Shown: piece by piece, positions 1 through 12,882 of the stretch
Numbering within the stretch: position 1 is the first letter of the stretch
Layout of the letters: each line of letters starts with the position of its first letter
NCBI GenBank assembly: GCA_021613535.1
Contig: CP075493.1
Location: 558,001 to 622,000, forward strand
Source: Adineta vaga
Lineage: Eukaryota > Rotifera
Reading direction: 5' to 3'
DNA length: 64,000 bases
Position numbers and translations under genes: made by a program
The notes under the pieces: model-generated
The model's database searches: none
Seen by the model: the letters and a program-made list of their open reading frames with translations, nothing else
What the model was told of the DNA's origin: nothing

Positions 1-3000
1 ACCACTTTTATGGAGCATTTTAACACGATATTCAAGGTCAGTGCATCGTTTTCTTTTAATTGTTTATTTTAATTTCTTTTTATCATTAATTGTATTTGTA
101 TCAACCAATTCGATTGGTCGTTTTTGACCAACTTCACGTAGATTACCTATATTCATTATTTCAATCATAAGGATTGATTACAAAAAAGTCTTTGTTATAC
201 CTATCAAAACATCACGTTTAGAATTATCACCTTGAGAAAGTAGATTGTCATTTTCTTTTTCTTCATTTGAATGTTTTCAAACACGGGTTTTTCGAACTAT
301 TATCAACCCATGCTGCAACTATACAATAAATAGAACGTATGTTGCCATCTCAGTGTATCTATTCGTTTTTATTCAAAAAAGGAATGCTATCGTTGTGCAC
401 TTCAATCGAGGTTTTCTTCCTTACTCATTTTAGTTGTTCAGAATATTCAAATAGTACTCAAAATCTGTCTAATATTGAGTTTACACTAACTCATTAACTT
501 GAAACGAAATTTTATATACACATCAGCGCAACAGATGTCTGTATCATACACATATTTCATAGACTATATAAAGTCTTCACAAAAGACATAACATCCTATC
601 GCCACCTAAAAAATTAGAAACCGACTTAACAAAAAAAGAATTACTCAACAATTCAATTATATCAAAAACTAAAATATCGTCATTTGATTCCATTCATATA
701 ATTTTTTCCGTCAAAACTATAATTTCTTGACCCATCCGAGTACTTGGTCAATCGCTTGAACGAATCCATAAGAAGCTTCTGCGCAGAACAACTCAACACA
801 AATAACCAACAGATTCCCATCTCTCCTTAGCATTACCAATATGAAAAATATCGTCTTATATCGAGTAATCCTTTGAAATCTTTCTTTTAAGTCACTCACA
901 TTGCTTTCGCTTATTTCTTTATCGATAACTTTAACCATTCCTTGAAACCAGATGCGTGATTCTCAATACACAATCAACCACAAAAGTCACTACACGTCAT
1001 TTGTATATAGAACTAACTTCTAAGCAATCTTTGAAATTAGTATAATCTGGATTACGCACTCCGTGATCTGGATTATCATCGTAGGTATATATATATATAT
1101 AGGGTTCACATTTGACCAAGCTTATGGATTATGGTGCAATACAGTGGTAATATGGTGGAATCTGGCGGAATACTTTATAAATTGAGTATAATCTAGTTGG
1201 TTGCTGAGGTAGAATTGTTGATGCTTGGATAGATTGCCATTTTTCCGACAAGAAACATCAAACCTTTTAATTCTTCACAAAACTACCAAATGGTTCCGTA
1301 TCGAATATACCAAAGCTCTAGATGATCAATGAATCGAGCAGGAGTTTCGTAAAATGCATGCCAAGCTATTAAGCAATTTATGGAAATGTTCATGGTTTCG
1401 TAGACCATATAAAAAACCTTTATCGGATCTACAGAACTCTCCAGAGTTGAGAGTGGATGTGGATATTTTGTATTCACCCACACTCTCACCCTCAGCATTC
1501 TAGGATAGATCTCAATTTATTAAAAACAAACATAATATATATCTATTAATTACCAAGATTGAGGTTGGCTCTAGAGTAACGATGCCACAAAAGCTGAAAT
1601 TGGAAACTTGATTTTTGAATGGAACTCAAGTTTCAAGTTAACCAAATCAAGCGTCTGATTAGAATATTACTCCGACTGTATATCTATGAAATTCGGAATG
1701 ATTTTGAACAAGAAATATCTTTTTTCTTACTTTTTTTCATATTTAAAACGGAAAACGATAGCAAATATGAATGACATATAATATCTTTATCAGTGTCCGT
1801 TTTATCAAATGGAAAATGACTGGTTGTTAGTGAAGTTAATAGTGGTGTTTGTTTCATTAGAGCTGAATTGATGAATATTGTTAAAACTACATTTCTGTTT
1901 TAGACAGAAATTTATTGCAATCTGTTTTCCTAATTAAATTGTTTAACGATGAATGCTTCGAGTAAGCATCATTATAACCAAAAAACATATCACTTTCATT
2001 CATTTTTACGAAAGAAATTGATCGATTTTTTTAATTAATGATTCACTATTCATTTTCCTTATTACAATACCACTAACACTGGTAAGTTATAGTTTATACC
2101 ATACTAGCCAGTTATGGATATATCACATAGCATATCATAACACATATGGGAACAGGACAAGAACATACAAAGTACAGCATACGTATATGAAAATGTCCAT
2201 TCAATGTAAAGATGATGATCGATTTGGAATATCTTCAAATCTTTTATAATTAAAATAATTAATTAAAAGTTACTTTTGATATAATCATATGCTTGCAATC
2301 AATTTTGATTTCTTTCCTATTCTATTATAGCATGAATTTAAGTAATAAGTAAATTAGATGGATGAAGAAGACATCTGCATTCTCGACTATCATCAAGATT
2401 TTTTTCTCCAAATATGAAAGCAATCTTTCTATATTTTTTTTTGAATTTTATTTAATTTGTGAAAAAGAGCAAAAAAGAAATGAATATTCATTCGGAACAA
2501 AAAGTATCAATATCAAATTGTTTCTTATCAACCTAAAGAATAATTATCTCAGATTTTATTAAGTATAATGTATTTTATTTTACTCGGAATATAAAAAAAC
2601 GCATTTCAGAAATCGAATAATTGAAAGAAAACGATTGTTATTCTAATTGACGACTATTATTTTGAAGAAGAAGGAAATTAAAACAACAAATTGAAAAATA
2701 ACGGAAACAATAAGACCCGAGATATCAACAATTGTTATAATGAAATCAAAAGAATTTCCTAAGGGTGAAATATTCTTATAAGATATATAAAAATAAGAGA
2801 AAATTTGAAAAAATATCATTGATTTCTATTATAAGACAAATAAATTTAATTAAAAAAAGAAACTAAAATTTTTAGTCAATATATGTTCAATTTGAGAGCG
2901 AAATATTTTTCTCTTAACTTTTATATTGACATAAATATATTATTCTCTCGATCTGAAAGAAGGATCATATGAAAAAAAATAGTTTGTATGTTTGTGTTAG

Positions 3001-5224
3001 GATTAAAAGGTCAAAAATCATTTTCTACAAAATGATCGGAAACAATATAGAAATCAAGAGTAGGATGAGAAAAGATTACTTTATCCTTCAGTAGGAGTGG
3101 ATCGTATGAATGACGACGATCGAATGGAAAACGAACAACATCATATAGATTTTGAAAGATACAATATGATATTGAAATCAGTCGAAGGTTAAGCGAATCT
3201 TCCTTGGCGACCACTATTTATTTTTAATAGTGCTAACATATATAATCCACTATAACAAGAAAATGGATATTTACAAGTTCGATGAATATGGGGAAATATT
3301 AATTATTCGCCAAAAAAAAGAAACTTCATCATATGTGAATAGTGCAGAATTATATGATCTATTAACAGAAATATGAACAATTAATGATAAAGTTTTCTTT
3401 TTTCCAGATATTCTCATACAGAATCTATATTAACAAAAAGAATAAATGACAAGTAACTCAATTGAATCGATAAATGTTATTGAATAATAAAATAAAGAAC
3501 TTTTTTTGTTCTTTTGATATCGTTCAGTTATATGATCTATCGAATAAAAATTGGACAATAAATAATAATTTAATCTATGAATAATTAGTAGAATATTTAA
3601 TAAAAAGATTCTAAATAAACCATAACAAAATCATAGAAATGAACAAAGTAAAATGAATCGTTCAAGAATTAATCATATCGCATCTGTGTTACTAAATGAA
3701 AAAGAAGATTTGAATAAAAATATATTCTTTCAATTTAAATCATATGAGAATGTCTTTTCGAGATTTTCTTTTATGAAAACAAATCTTCTATTTAAATATT
3801 GTCAATCATCGTCTTAAATCATCAATGAACTTCATCGAATTGAAGAACATAATCATCTCATATTCGAGAAGAATTTAAATATTTTTATAATTCTGTCAAG
3901 ATATGTTGAGAACACGGAAATTTATCTGTTTGTCGGATGTCTAATTAATCAATTTTTTGAACCAATTAGAGTTTAGCAATATAAATGCGAATTCCTAAAG
4001 TTATGAAGGATATATTGGATGTATTTGAAAGGGTGTGTATAGTCATCTATTGATAATATTAGACTTTTGCAAGTATGTGAATCTATTATAAAACGAAGGT
4101 TATTAGTAAAATGCATCTCTCTTCCTTTCAGAATTGAGTTGAGCGAGGTTCAAGGGACCGATGCATTACTTGTTCATAAATTAAAAAACGTACTGAAAGT
4201 TAATTTAAGTAGATTTAAATAATATTATCAATTATGAATTTAAACTCGAAAAGAGAATTAATTGAAAAAAAAGATTTTTCATTACGACTAATTTTGTTTT
4301 TTCGATTCTTATCTATATCGAATATTTATATTGTTTCAATATATTCTATTTAATTGAGAAATAAAGAATTATATTTTTTTTTATTAAAAAGTTTATCTAT
4401 ATGATCTGTCTTCGTTTTATAAAAATTCTTTTGAATAAAAATATCAATATGAAAAGATGATAAACCCAAATCTATTGAATATATATTTTTTTCAATCTTT
4501 TTTTTCTAATAGAACATCTCTAAGAATTATTTTATATTTATTTAAATAAATTTAAATAGAAATATTATAATTGATATCAATTATGATAAATAAATTCATT
4601 TTATTATTTTCTATGAATTTATTAATATTATAAATGTATTAATTAAAAAAATGAATCTCGTTTTCATTAAGTTCTTAGTGGAATAATTATGAATAATAAA
4701 CGTTTTCTTTTATAAAAGAGATATTAATCCTTTATCTTCAAGAATACAACTAGAGATATTCATATAAATATTATTCATAGTTTTTATCTAAACATAGAAT
4801 TCAAGTATTTACATATATTTAATCTGATATTATATTATTGATCATAGTTTCATATCTATAACTTCAATGAATTCTTAAAAAAATAAAAGAAATATTTATT
4901 GTAAAATAATAATAAAAAAACGATACGTTAAACATTTGTCAATTTGTATAAAAATACAAAAGAATATATGATATCATTGAAATGAAACACTTATTGTTAT
5001 GTCTGAATAAATGTACAAAGATAAGAATATTATTTATTATTCATATAAATATCTTTGTCTCGAAATAGAATCTTTATATTAATGTAAAAAAAAGAAGGAA
5101 AAAGAAATTTTCTTAATATAATATATTAATATGTGAATGTAAAGTTGTATCTGATACAGATTATTTTTCATTTCATAAATAGAAAATTTCAAGTTGTATG
5201 TTTTATTTATGTAATGATTCAGCT
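1..5224. other. AT-rich stretch without a recognisable gene
   Basis: I found no exon chain or protein family here on either strand. The longest ATG-started frame of note is a 73-codon one at 717-938 (minus), which has no motif I recognise. Other frames begin with non-ATG codons or are low-complexity Lys/Asn/Ile-rich translations of AT-rich DNA. A (TA)n tract lies at about 1086-1101. From about 2200 onward the base composition is very AT-rich, with long poly-A and poly-T runs typical of non-coding DNA in this window. Confidence 0.6.
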
Positions 5225-5368
5225 ATGCGGTTAATTGTCAAAATGCCTGTAGAGATATGGTCAAAAATTATGCTACAACAGATTAAAGAAAATATTAAAA
5301 CAGTTTATAAATATGATGCAAGTGGTTGTGGAAAGGCTATTGAAAAACAAGTTTATACATGTGTTTAA
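5225..5368 (+). pseudogene. Possible zinc-finger gene fragment (47 codons)
   Basis: A short ATG-started frame whose second half reads YDASGCGKAIEKQVYTC. The spacing of the two cysteines and the wording resemble the start of ZZ-type zinc fingers (CBP/dystrophin class), where a second CxxC pair should follow. It does not follow here: the frame stops two codons after the last Cys, although a possible GT donor sits at that point. No flanking exon was found. It may be a gene relic, a lone exon, or chance. Low confidence. Confidence 0.25.
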
Positions 5369-6746
5369 TTTAAGTATTTTATTATGGCGTTTTTTTAATA
5401 TTATTAGACTTAACAAATAACTAATCTTTTTCTTTTCTTTTTACAAATCTTGAGGGTGTGGGTGTGAAGGACTCTTATTAATTAACATCCAGTACACAAG
5501 CTCGTCTAATATTTAGTAACATAAAATGCTGTTTTTGTGCCATTTCTTTTTATGTAAAACAGCACAAAAATTGTTTTTTTGTTATTCTATAATGACACTG
5601 TAAAAGTTTTTGTAATCAATAAACTTCGACAGTTAAAATATTCATTAAGTATAACAAAGTTCAATATAACTTACATTGAGTAAATCACCTACGAGAGATG
5701 TCTGACATACGTTTTTACATCTAAAATAAGGTAATTCAATGATTTACTTGAACTTAATTCAGTAAAAAATAATTTGATAGTCAAAGGATTAAGATAATAA
5801 TAATCTCATGTAATTATAATTGAATCATAAATTATATAAAAATATTAAGGTGACATTGAATAAAAGATATCAAGCTATGATGTATCTATTGAATCTCATT
5901 GAACAATTTTATCATTTACTGATTAACAACGTTTAATAAATAGAAAAACAATTTTTTCTTTAGAAAAATCTTATTGAAATCTAAAATTATATATTGAAAA
6001 TTCTTTAAATGATTTAAAAGATCAAAAAATATATAAATATATGTTTGTGAACATATTGATATAGAATAAAGATTTATTGAACAATTCTTATTTCGAACTG
6101 ATGATGATGATGAAATGAATTATTTAAATACTAAAGATTGAAAACGATCTGTATTAACAGTAACTTGTCATGTTGATATGAATTGATTTTAAAAAAAAAA
6201 CATAATTAAATTTGAAATTTCATGTACAATACTTCTAAGATCAAAATTCATTTCATTGTACTATTAATTAATTAATTAATTAATTAATTAATATAAAAAT
6301 ATTGATTTATTTAACCAACAATATCTTATTTTACATTGTATTTAGCGTAGTATTATTATACGTATATGAAGAGACAAAGAATATTTATTTATTAAAAATT
6401 TCTTAGATTGGTTTATATTAATCGTATAGTATTTCGTATTTGTCTTTTTCTTATTATTATTTTACGTATTATTATGATTATATGATTTGATCATATTTCA
6501 TTCAAATATCATCAACAAATGAGAGATAAAAGATAATTAATTTCATATATTAATCATTGAAATATAAATTAATATTAATATAATTATATTAAAATCATTA
6601 GAACAAAACAGACTTTGTTTTTACTTCAAATATATTCTTTATGAATTCGTTTATATAGAAAAAGATAATTTCAATGATGTACAAAAATTGATGAATATTA
6701 TATAATAGAATATTTTGACCTTTATTAGAAAAAAGTTTTTGTTTTC
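5369..6746. other. Non-coding AT-rich spacer with a (TTAA)n microsatellite
   Basis: There is no supported gene. A perfect (ATTA/TTAA)n run spans about 6264-6292. The remainder is AT-rich with no frame longer than about 50 codons that looks coding. Confidence 0.6.
5454..5466 (+). repeat. Interstitial telomere-like tract (TGTGGG units)
   Basis: The sequence reads GGGTGTGGGTGTG, about two units of TGTGGG, the telomeric repeat reported for the bdelloid Adineta vaga. It is very short and could arise by chance. It is listed because a longer copy (60123-60140) and a TG-rich relative (57122-57137) occur in the same window next to broken genes. Confidence 0.4.
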
Positions 6747-7169
6747 TTATCCAAAAGCTTTTTCATCTGCATAACAAATATATAAAAATCCATCGATATC
6801 TTTATTTTCATGATATAAAACTTGAATAGTTGTATTTAATGATGGTTGTTTACCATATGAACTAATATAAAAGAATAATGCATGTTCTGGACGTAAACGT
6901 AAACGTCGTCGAATATTATAAGCAAATTGACCAAATGATAATTCAGATGGAACAAGAAATTTCTCATTTTCAAGACGATTTAATGTTGTTTCATGACATG
7001 ATGATGATGATGATGAAAATGAACGAAATAATGATGTTGTTAATAGAGATGAAGATATTAAAAATGGTTCAACAATAACAGGAATACGATCAGGATAACG
7101 TCGTCGAATACGTTCAGATTCAAATTGACGTTGTTCAAGTAAATATTTATGTTTATATTGCCAATTCAT
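6747..7169 (-). CDS. ATG8/GABARAP-like ubiquitin-fold protein, ends on glycine
   Basis: A single-exon 140-residue protein. ATG8 proteins are conjugated to phosphatidylethanolamine through a C-terminal glycine and drive autophagosome growth and cargo binding. The start at 7169 is ATG and gives MNWQYKHKY, matching the family opening (W at residue 3). Residues 21-34 (IRRRYPDRIPVIVE) and 71-85 (FLVPSELSFGQFAYN) align with the two most conserved blocks, and the tail YADEKAFG matches YSDE..YG. Two things are odd. The protein ends exactly on the glycine, with no residues for ATG4 to remove. Residues 35-70 replace a stretch of about 14 residues, an extra of about 22, including a serine run encoded by (TCA)n. 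I saw no good intron in the insert. The insertion is unlike canonical LC3 or GABARAP, so function is inferred from the conserved blocks. Confidence 0.88.
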   Translation of the reverse strand: MNWQYKHKYLLEQRQFESERIRRRYPDRIPVIVEPFLISSSLLTTSLFRSFSSSSSSCHETTLNRLENEKFLVPSELSFGQFAYNIRRRLRLRPEHALFFYISSYGKQPSLNTTIQVLYHENKDIDGFLYICYADEKAFG

Positions 7170-8553
7170 TGTACATGAAATTATTAGATTTCCTTTTCTT
7201 CTTCTTTTTCAATAAGTTCAATAATGAAATAAACGTTAACACAATTATATAAAAAAATAATAATAGTTAATAGCTAAATTAGTTACTATAGTACATTAAA
7301 TGATTGAAACTAAACAGAAATAATAAAAGTCGAAAGAGAAAGAAAAAGAAAAAAAAATGAACATGTCCTTGTATTTACATATAGACATACGTGTCTACAC
7401 ATGTGTTCTTCTTCCAATTATTTTATTCATTACAATAACTAATAGATTTTTTTCTCAATTGATTTATGGTAAAATAGAAAAAAAAACAATAGTTAAGAAG
7501 ATAATGATAACATTGAATGTTTTGATTATTAATGACAAATTACAAAACTAAAAAATAAATAATATAATAAAGTTTTGTTAAAGATGTGTTATGACACTCT
7601 CTCATATCATAAAATGTTTATAAAACAAATTGAGATGTGAATACAACTGTCATAACAAATCAATGTAATTCTATATTTTCAATCATTAGATAAAGATTGC
7701 AACAACAAAACTATTATGTAACAGATAGATATATATAATAACAATTTTCTTGTTTCGACTTCTTCTTTTTTTTCTTCTTATTTGATATTTTTTAGAGGGG
7801 TTTTAGTGAGAAATATTTCTGGTCAAAGTTTCAGCTCGATCGATCGATCGATCGATCGTACTATATGCCAGATTTACAGATGATCATGGTTCATTTTTAG
7901 CCTTTAAGAAAAATTACAATAACTCAGTCACAGTACGAGGGCTGGTCTCAAATTAAAGTCTATGTCAAGATGCAACTTTTCATCAAACGAAATTCTGAAA
8001 TTAGTGCTCGAAATATGAACAAAAGTTTATAAAAGAATAAAAAACATCAAAATATTGATTATATGATGCAATGATATTTACTTCTTTCAAGATATCTCAA
8101 ATTTGCTTTGTTTAGTCCCTTCAGATGATAATCAGAATCAATCATTCACATCAATAGAGTCAAGATTATCATAGTTGAACCTGAGAAGACGAAGATTTTC
8201 ATATGAAATATCCTATTTGAAGAGTGAAAGAACTAGAAGAAGAAGAAGAAGAAGCAGTCAATCGAAAAGACTAAACATATATAAGTCTCTTTCTCTGTTC
8301 CTGCAATAAACACTAAAAGTCTCCAATATTGTCTGTCTTCTTTATTTCAAAAACGAACAACATTCAGTTGATATTTCGTTCTCTGTTTTACACTAAATAG
8401 GAAAAAAAGGGAACTAAATCAAAAGTTTTTCTAAAGAAACAATAAGTAACAGGAGGGAAAATGTCAATACGGTGCATGACAAAGCTCAGGATGGCAGTGT
8501 CTCCTCTTTTATTTTTATTTTTAAAAAATGGAAGAGTTTTAAATGTTTGATTT
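7170..8553. repeat. Spacer with a (CGAT)n microsatellite
   Basis: Between ATG8 and the cyclase. Positions 7837-7858 are a perfect (CGAT)n run of five and a half units. An (AGA)n purine run lies near 8235-8255. No gene is supported: the 64-codon frame at 7357 is low-complexity. Confidence 0.6.
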
Positions 8554-11500
8554 CTATAAGAGATTCGTTCCGCTAAATGGACACAATAACTGTTTCTTCT
8601 TCATGTTCTTAAAGATATTGTGCTTCGTCGGATCAGTGAGATTGTTGTCTTGGAACGTTATGTTAGGCGCTTTGAGATGCGTGGATATAGTAGTATTTGA
8701 TGTAAGTATAGCGGCTTCTTCCTTATTTTTCGTCTGAAGATCAGAGATTGTGACAGTATGACTTTTGGCAGTTTCTAAAAGTGACAAGTAGGTTTCAGTG
8801 GGACCAAGAAGCCAGTAAGTATCCATAGAACCTTTACCCTATTAGGAAAAATTTAAGTTAAACAATATAAATAATGAAAATAACAAACCTTCATTTCAGT
8901 ATTTCCTCGATAAGCTGTTTCAAAATAGAGCGAATCTTTCAAGATTTCATACGAAGTGGCACTAAAATGGATCTTTCCGACCTAAAGAAGCGAAGAGTAA
9001 TTATTTCTATAAATAAAAACAAAAAGAGAGAAAACTAACTTCACTGCACGTTGCTACTCGACTAGCCTACAAAGAAATGAGTTAAATGACATAGTTAATC
9101 ATCGTTGATACTCTCATCAAATTATAAACTTACTGTATTGATAGTGTCACCAAAAAGACAGTATTGATAGTTGCGATTGCCAACGATTCCACCAACAGCT
9201 GGACCAGAGTGAAAACCTATTTATATGAATAAGACAAACAAATTGAATTTTTTATTGTGTTGTAAAAGACTTACCGAACTTCATTCGAAATGGTTGTTTC
9301 GTCAATGGACTAATAATTGATCGTGAAGCTATCATCAGTTCGAGAGCAAGTGCACAGATGATTTCCGCTTGATTTAAATTGTACGGATTCTTTAAGTTTC
9401 GAGGAATCAAGTGAAGATCATATGTATTGTTGTGTTGTTCATCTGTTTCATGATTATAAGTACTACCAGTAGAATGTCGATGGTGTGAAGTATTACAATC
9501 ATCACCGACTGACGAAGACGAGTAGTTTGTATTGAAACTCTGTGTGTGAAGAATATACATAATTATACGGAGGGTTCACAAATTTTTCTTCCAGACTATA
9601 CGTCAATCAGATTAGGCTTATTTGAAAACATGAAAATCTCATGCTATTATGTAAAGTTTCTTTCTTATCAACAAGCGTATAATTAATTTTATATATAAAT
9701 ATATATCATGTTATCATTTTCTGAAATCAACTAATATAACTCACCGTATTCGAATCTCGTCGAATATTGTATTTACTTCGATCTTGAATACCAGTTACAA
9801 TTAAATAACTCGAATCGGCCTTAGTTTCAACCTGTAGAGAACAAAAAAGAGATATTCGTATCTAAAACATTGTCCTTCTTCTAATAATTAACCTTATAAA
9901 CATCAAATTTTTCTGCACATATGTCAAATACATCAACTGTCTTGTTAATACAATCAACGATTTGTTGTGGAGAAAGTTTCTGTATGATATCTTTCATATC
10001 AATCGAATAGGCAAAGAGAACGGTCAATAGTTTATGAGACTATAAAATAACGGAAAACAAAAATGTTTATTTGTTTTTTTCAAACAAATAAAATGAACAA
10101 AGAACTGACCTCACAGATTGAATTTGCAATTACACCTTCCTGTAACATTTCTGTAATATGACGTGGCATTAATGAATTCAGAAGTCGTTTGCCTTTTTTA
10201 CGATATTTTTGTAGTTCATTCTTTGAATGTTGTAATTTTGTTAACCATGCATGTTGCTGTTAAAAAGACAAAAATAGAAGATGATCAATAAAACGAATTT
10301 TAATTTATCAAAATATAACAATATTTCATTCTGAACGACGATTAGCTTTTTATCGGTTATATTTCGACGATGTTTTTAATAATTTGTCTCTATTAACTTT
10401 GAGATTATTACTCCTGTACTCAAATGTTTCAATAACTTCAATAAAAGTCTAACAATTTATTCTATTTTTAAAACAAAATAAACAGTGATTATATTATGTT
10501 TCTTACCTTTTCAATTGCTGTTTGTAACTGTCTTGCATGTTGTATTCCACTAATCAAAATCTCACTACTTCCATCGTAAAAATTCAAATCATTGAGAAAC
10601 AATCCAATTGAAAGCATATCTTCTACATTAGCCAGCCTATAAAAATTCAAGTCCTATGTAATTTGAAAATGAGTAAAATAGCTGCGGACTAAATCTACTG
10701 ACTATTTCAAGTTTCTCTATTATTGAACTTAACCTCTTCAGGTAACTTAAGTTTGAGATAATGTCTTTTACCTAACATAATTATTCTTTGGAAATTATCG
10801 ATTATTAATTGTTAAAAGAAAATTTTTCGTAAACAAATTTCATCTGATTTTATCTACCGTTGACTAGAAAATGGACAATGTTAAAGTACTATGTGAATAG
10901 AAGACATAATAATCTCATTGAAAAGTATTCTGTTAAATTAAAGTTATTTTAAGAAATAGTTTACATTGGATGACAAAGAAAAGCCATCTTATGCCACGAT
11001 GGAATATATTTCATTTGTCCTTTTAATCTAATTGTTACGTTATTAGTCGATGAAGATTTATCTGTATTGGAATTTTGTTCCTTTGTAGAATTGTTCGTAA
11101 CCAGTTTGTTTAGTCCTATTTTTAATGGAATACAACTTTCCATGACGAAGACAACCGATTTTCCGTAGTTGAGAAACTAGAAATGGCAAAAGTGAAAATT
11201 ATTTTTTAAACAACAAATACAAATAAGAGACAAAGAAAGAAACACAAACCTTATCCCATTCGATATGCAAAATATCTGGTCGTAATAGAGTAAAGACTTC
11301 GCTGATGTGTTTGCCAATGATGCAGCTATCTGCATTGAAAAGACTTTCCAAACGAGAACCAAGTCGACTGATTCGCATTTCAGGATTGATTAAGATACAG
11401 AATGGAAAAACCTCAAAGACAAAAGAAAGAGCTTATCAAATACAAAAGAAAAAATTATATCCAATGATGATTTACTTTGAAGAATGTTAAACTTGTAATA

Positions 11501-12882
11501 TCCGGTAATAATAATTGTTTCATCAGACGAGAAGTTGTCTTATTTATGATTTCATTATTAAAATCTACCCGAAACATTATACGAGTATCTAAAACAAAAT
11601 ATATGATCTTTGAATTCTGAAATACAAATTCTTTTTTTCTTTAAACTTACATTCATTTGTCGACAAATCTTCTTGAACTGTGACTTTAATATTTTCATTG
11701 TAAAAGTTCTTTGCACATTCACGAAGTTGACCAACAACATAATGTTGAAAATTGCGACGACGTGTTCTTAAATAAATGACAAAATTAATAATCAATTTAG
11801 TTAATTTTTATTTTCAAATGAACCATAATAAAAGAATGAAAAGAAGGGATCATACTCAAACTCTTTTTCGTATAGTTACTTAATCAGAGATCTTTTTTCT
11901 TTTAGATATAAAGTACAAGAACTAAGTGTTATCCATCTTTCCTCTTCAAATTCAGATGTGTAAATCAAAAAATTAAAACTTTGCGATATTTAAAATATTT
12001 TAGTAGATGATTAATCATGTCTAATTATAATAATATATAGCGTAAAAAGTGAAAATAGTTAGTCGATAGTTAAGAATAAAATATCGTTTTTCTAAACTTA
12101 CTTATACATCAATATAACTCCTCGTTCGTCTTCTTCAGCTACACTGAATAATGGTGATTTCATTTCAGGAAAAGAGAAACGATTTGAATCATGTAGTTGA
12201 TCAATTGCATGAAGAAAATCACCAAAGTGTCTTCCAGCTACTCTTAAAATTTTATCATAACCATAAGTTGTAAAAAATCGAACGAAACATTCACCAAAAA
12301 ATTCCATGTAAAAGTCAGGCGTACCTTCACGTAAAATACTACATAAACCTATAAAAGAAACGGAAAATATATATTTCATAGAATAAAATTGTTAAAGTAA
12401 TAAATAATGTTCGTCAAGAAAGAATAGCTCATTTGATCTTTAATCATTCATTCCCATCTCATCCTAATTTCAATTGAGAGAATATTGAAATAGAAACTAA
12501 ATATTTATAATACTATTGAATAATCTATTGATTTCACAAAGATTAGATAAATTTCATTTTTCTATTCTCATTTTTTTTCTCTCTATTTTCAATCAATGAT
12601 ATTATTCTATCAACATTTCTCAAATATAAAACATTGAAAAACATATAATAAAAACAAATTTTGATTAAAAAAGATGTTTTAAATACAAAGAATAATGTTT
12701 AACAAAAAACAAATCGACTTACATTCAGCAATTCTTTCAATCATATTTTCTTCATATCTACCAAGTATAGTAAATGTTTCATGTTCAAAATTAAGTTCTT
12801 GAACAATTCTTTTCCATATTTGTTGACCAAAAACTGAAGAAATTCCATCGCGACAACTTTCTAATAAAATACCATAGAGCAT
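8554..12882 (-). CDS. H-NOX soluble guanylate cyclase subunit, beta-like, 15 exons
   Basis: This is a gas-sensing cyclase subunit that makes cGMP from GTP as a dimer in the cytosol. Exons (minus): 12882-12723, 12348-12102, 11766-11651, 11588-11476, 11411-11250, 11176-10965, 10636-10507, 10256-10110, 10039-9893, 9831-9745, 9539-9275, 9216-9134, 9066-9040, 8981-8889, 8838-8554. All have GT-AG ends and all phases fit, giving 757 residues. H-NOX is about 1-180, with proximal-His motif LHD (H106) and heme-propionate motif Y135-K-T-R-R139. HNOBA is about 213-380 ([14 protein letters not shown]), followed by a helical linker. The cyclase domain is about 430-663 ([13 protein letters not shown]). The first metal aspartate (FSDIVGF in active subunits) is replaced (FAYSIDM), while the second (VETKAD) and the Asn/Arg pair remain. 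This resembles sGC-beta, so it probably needs an alpha-type partner. Exon 11 adds a Ser/Thr/His-rich insert. The start is the ATG at 12882 (MLYGILL). Confidence 0.92.

Noticed and set aside
6878-7078. Methionine-rich 66-codon plus-strand frame
   Set aside because: It is the antisense of the ATG8 serine-rich (TCA)n insert.
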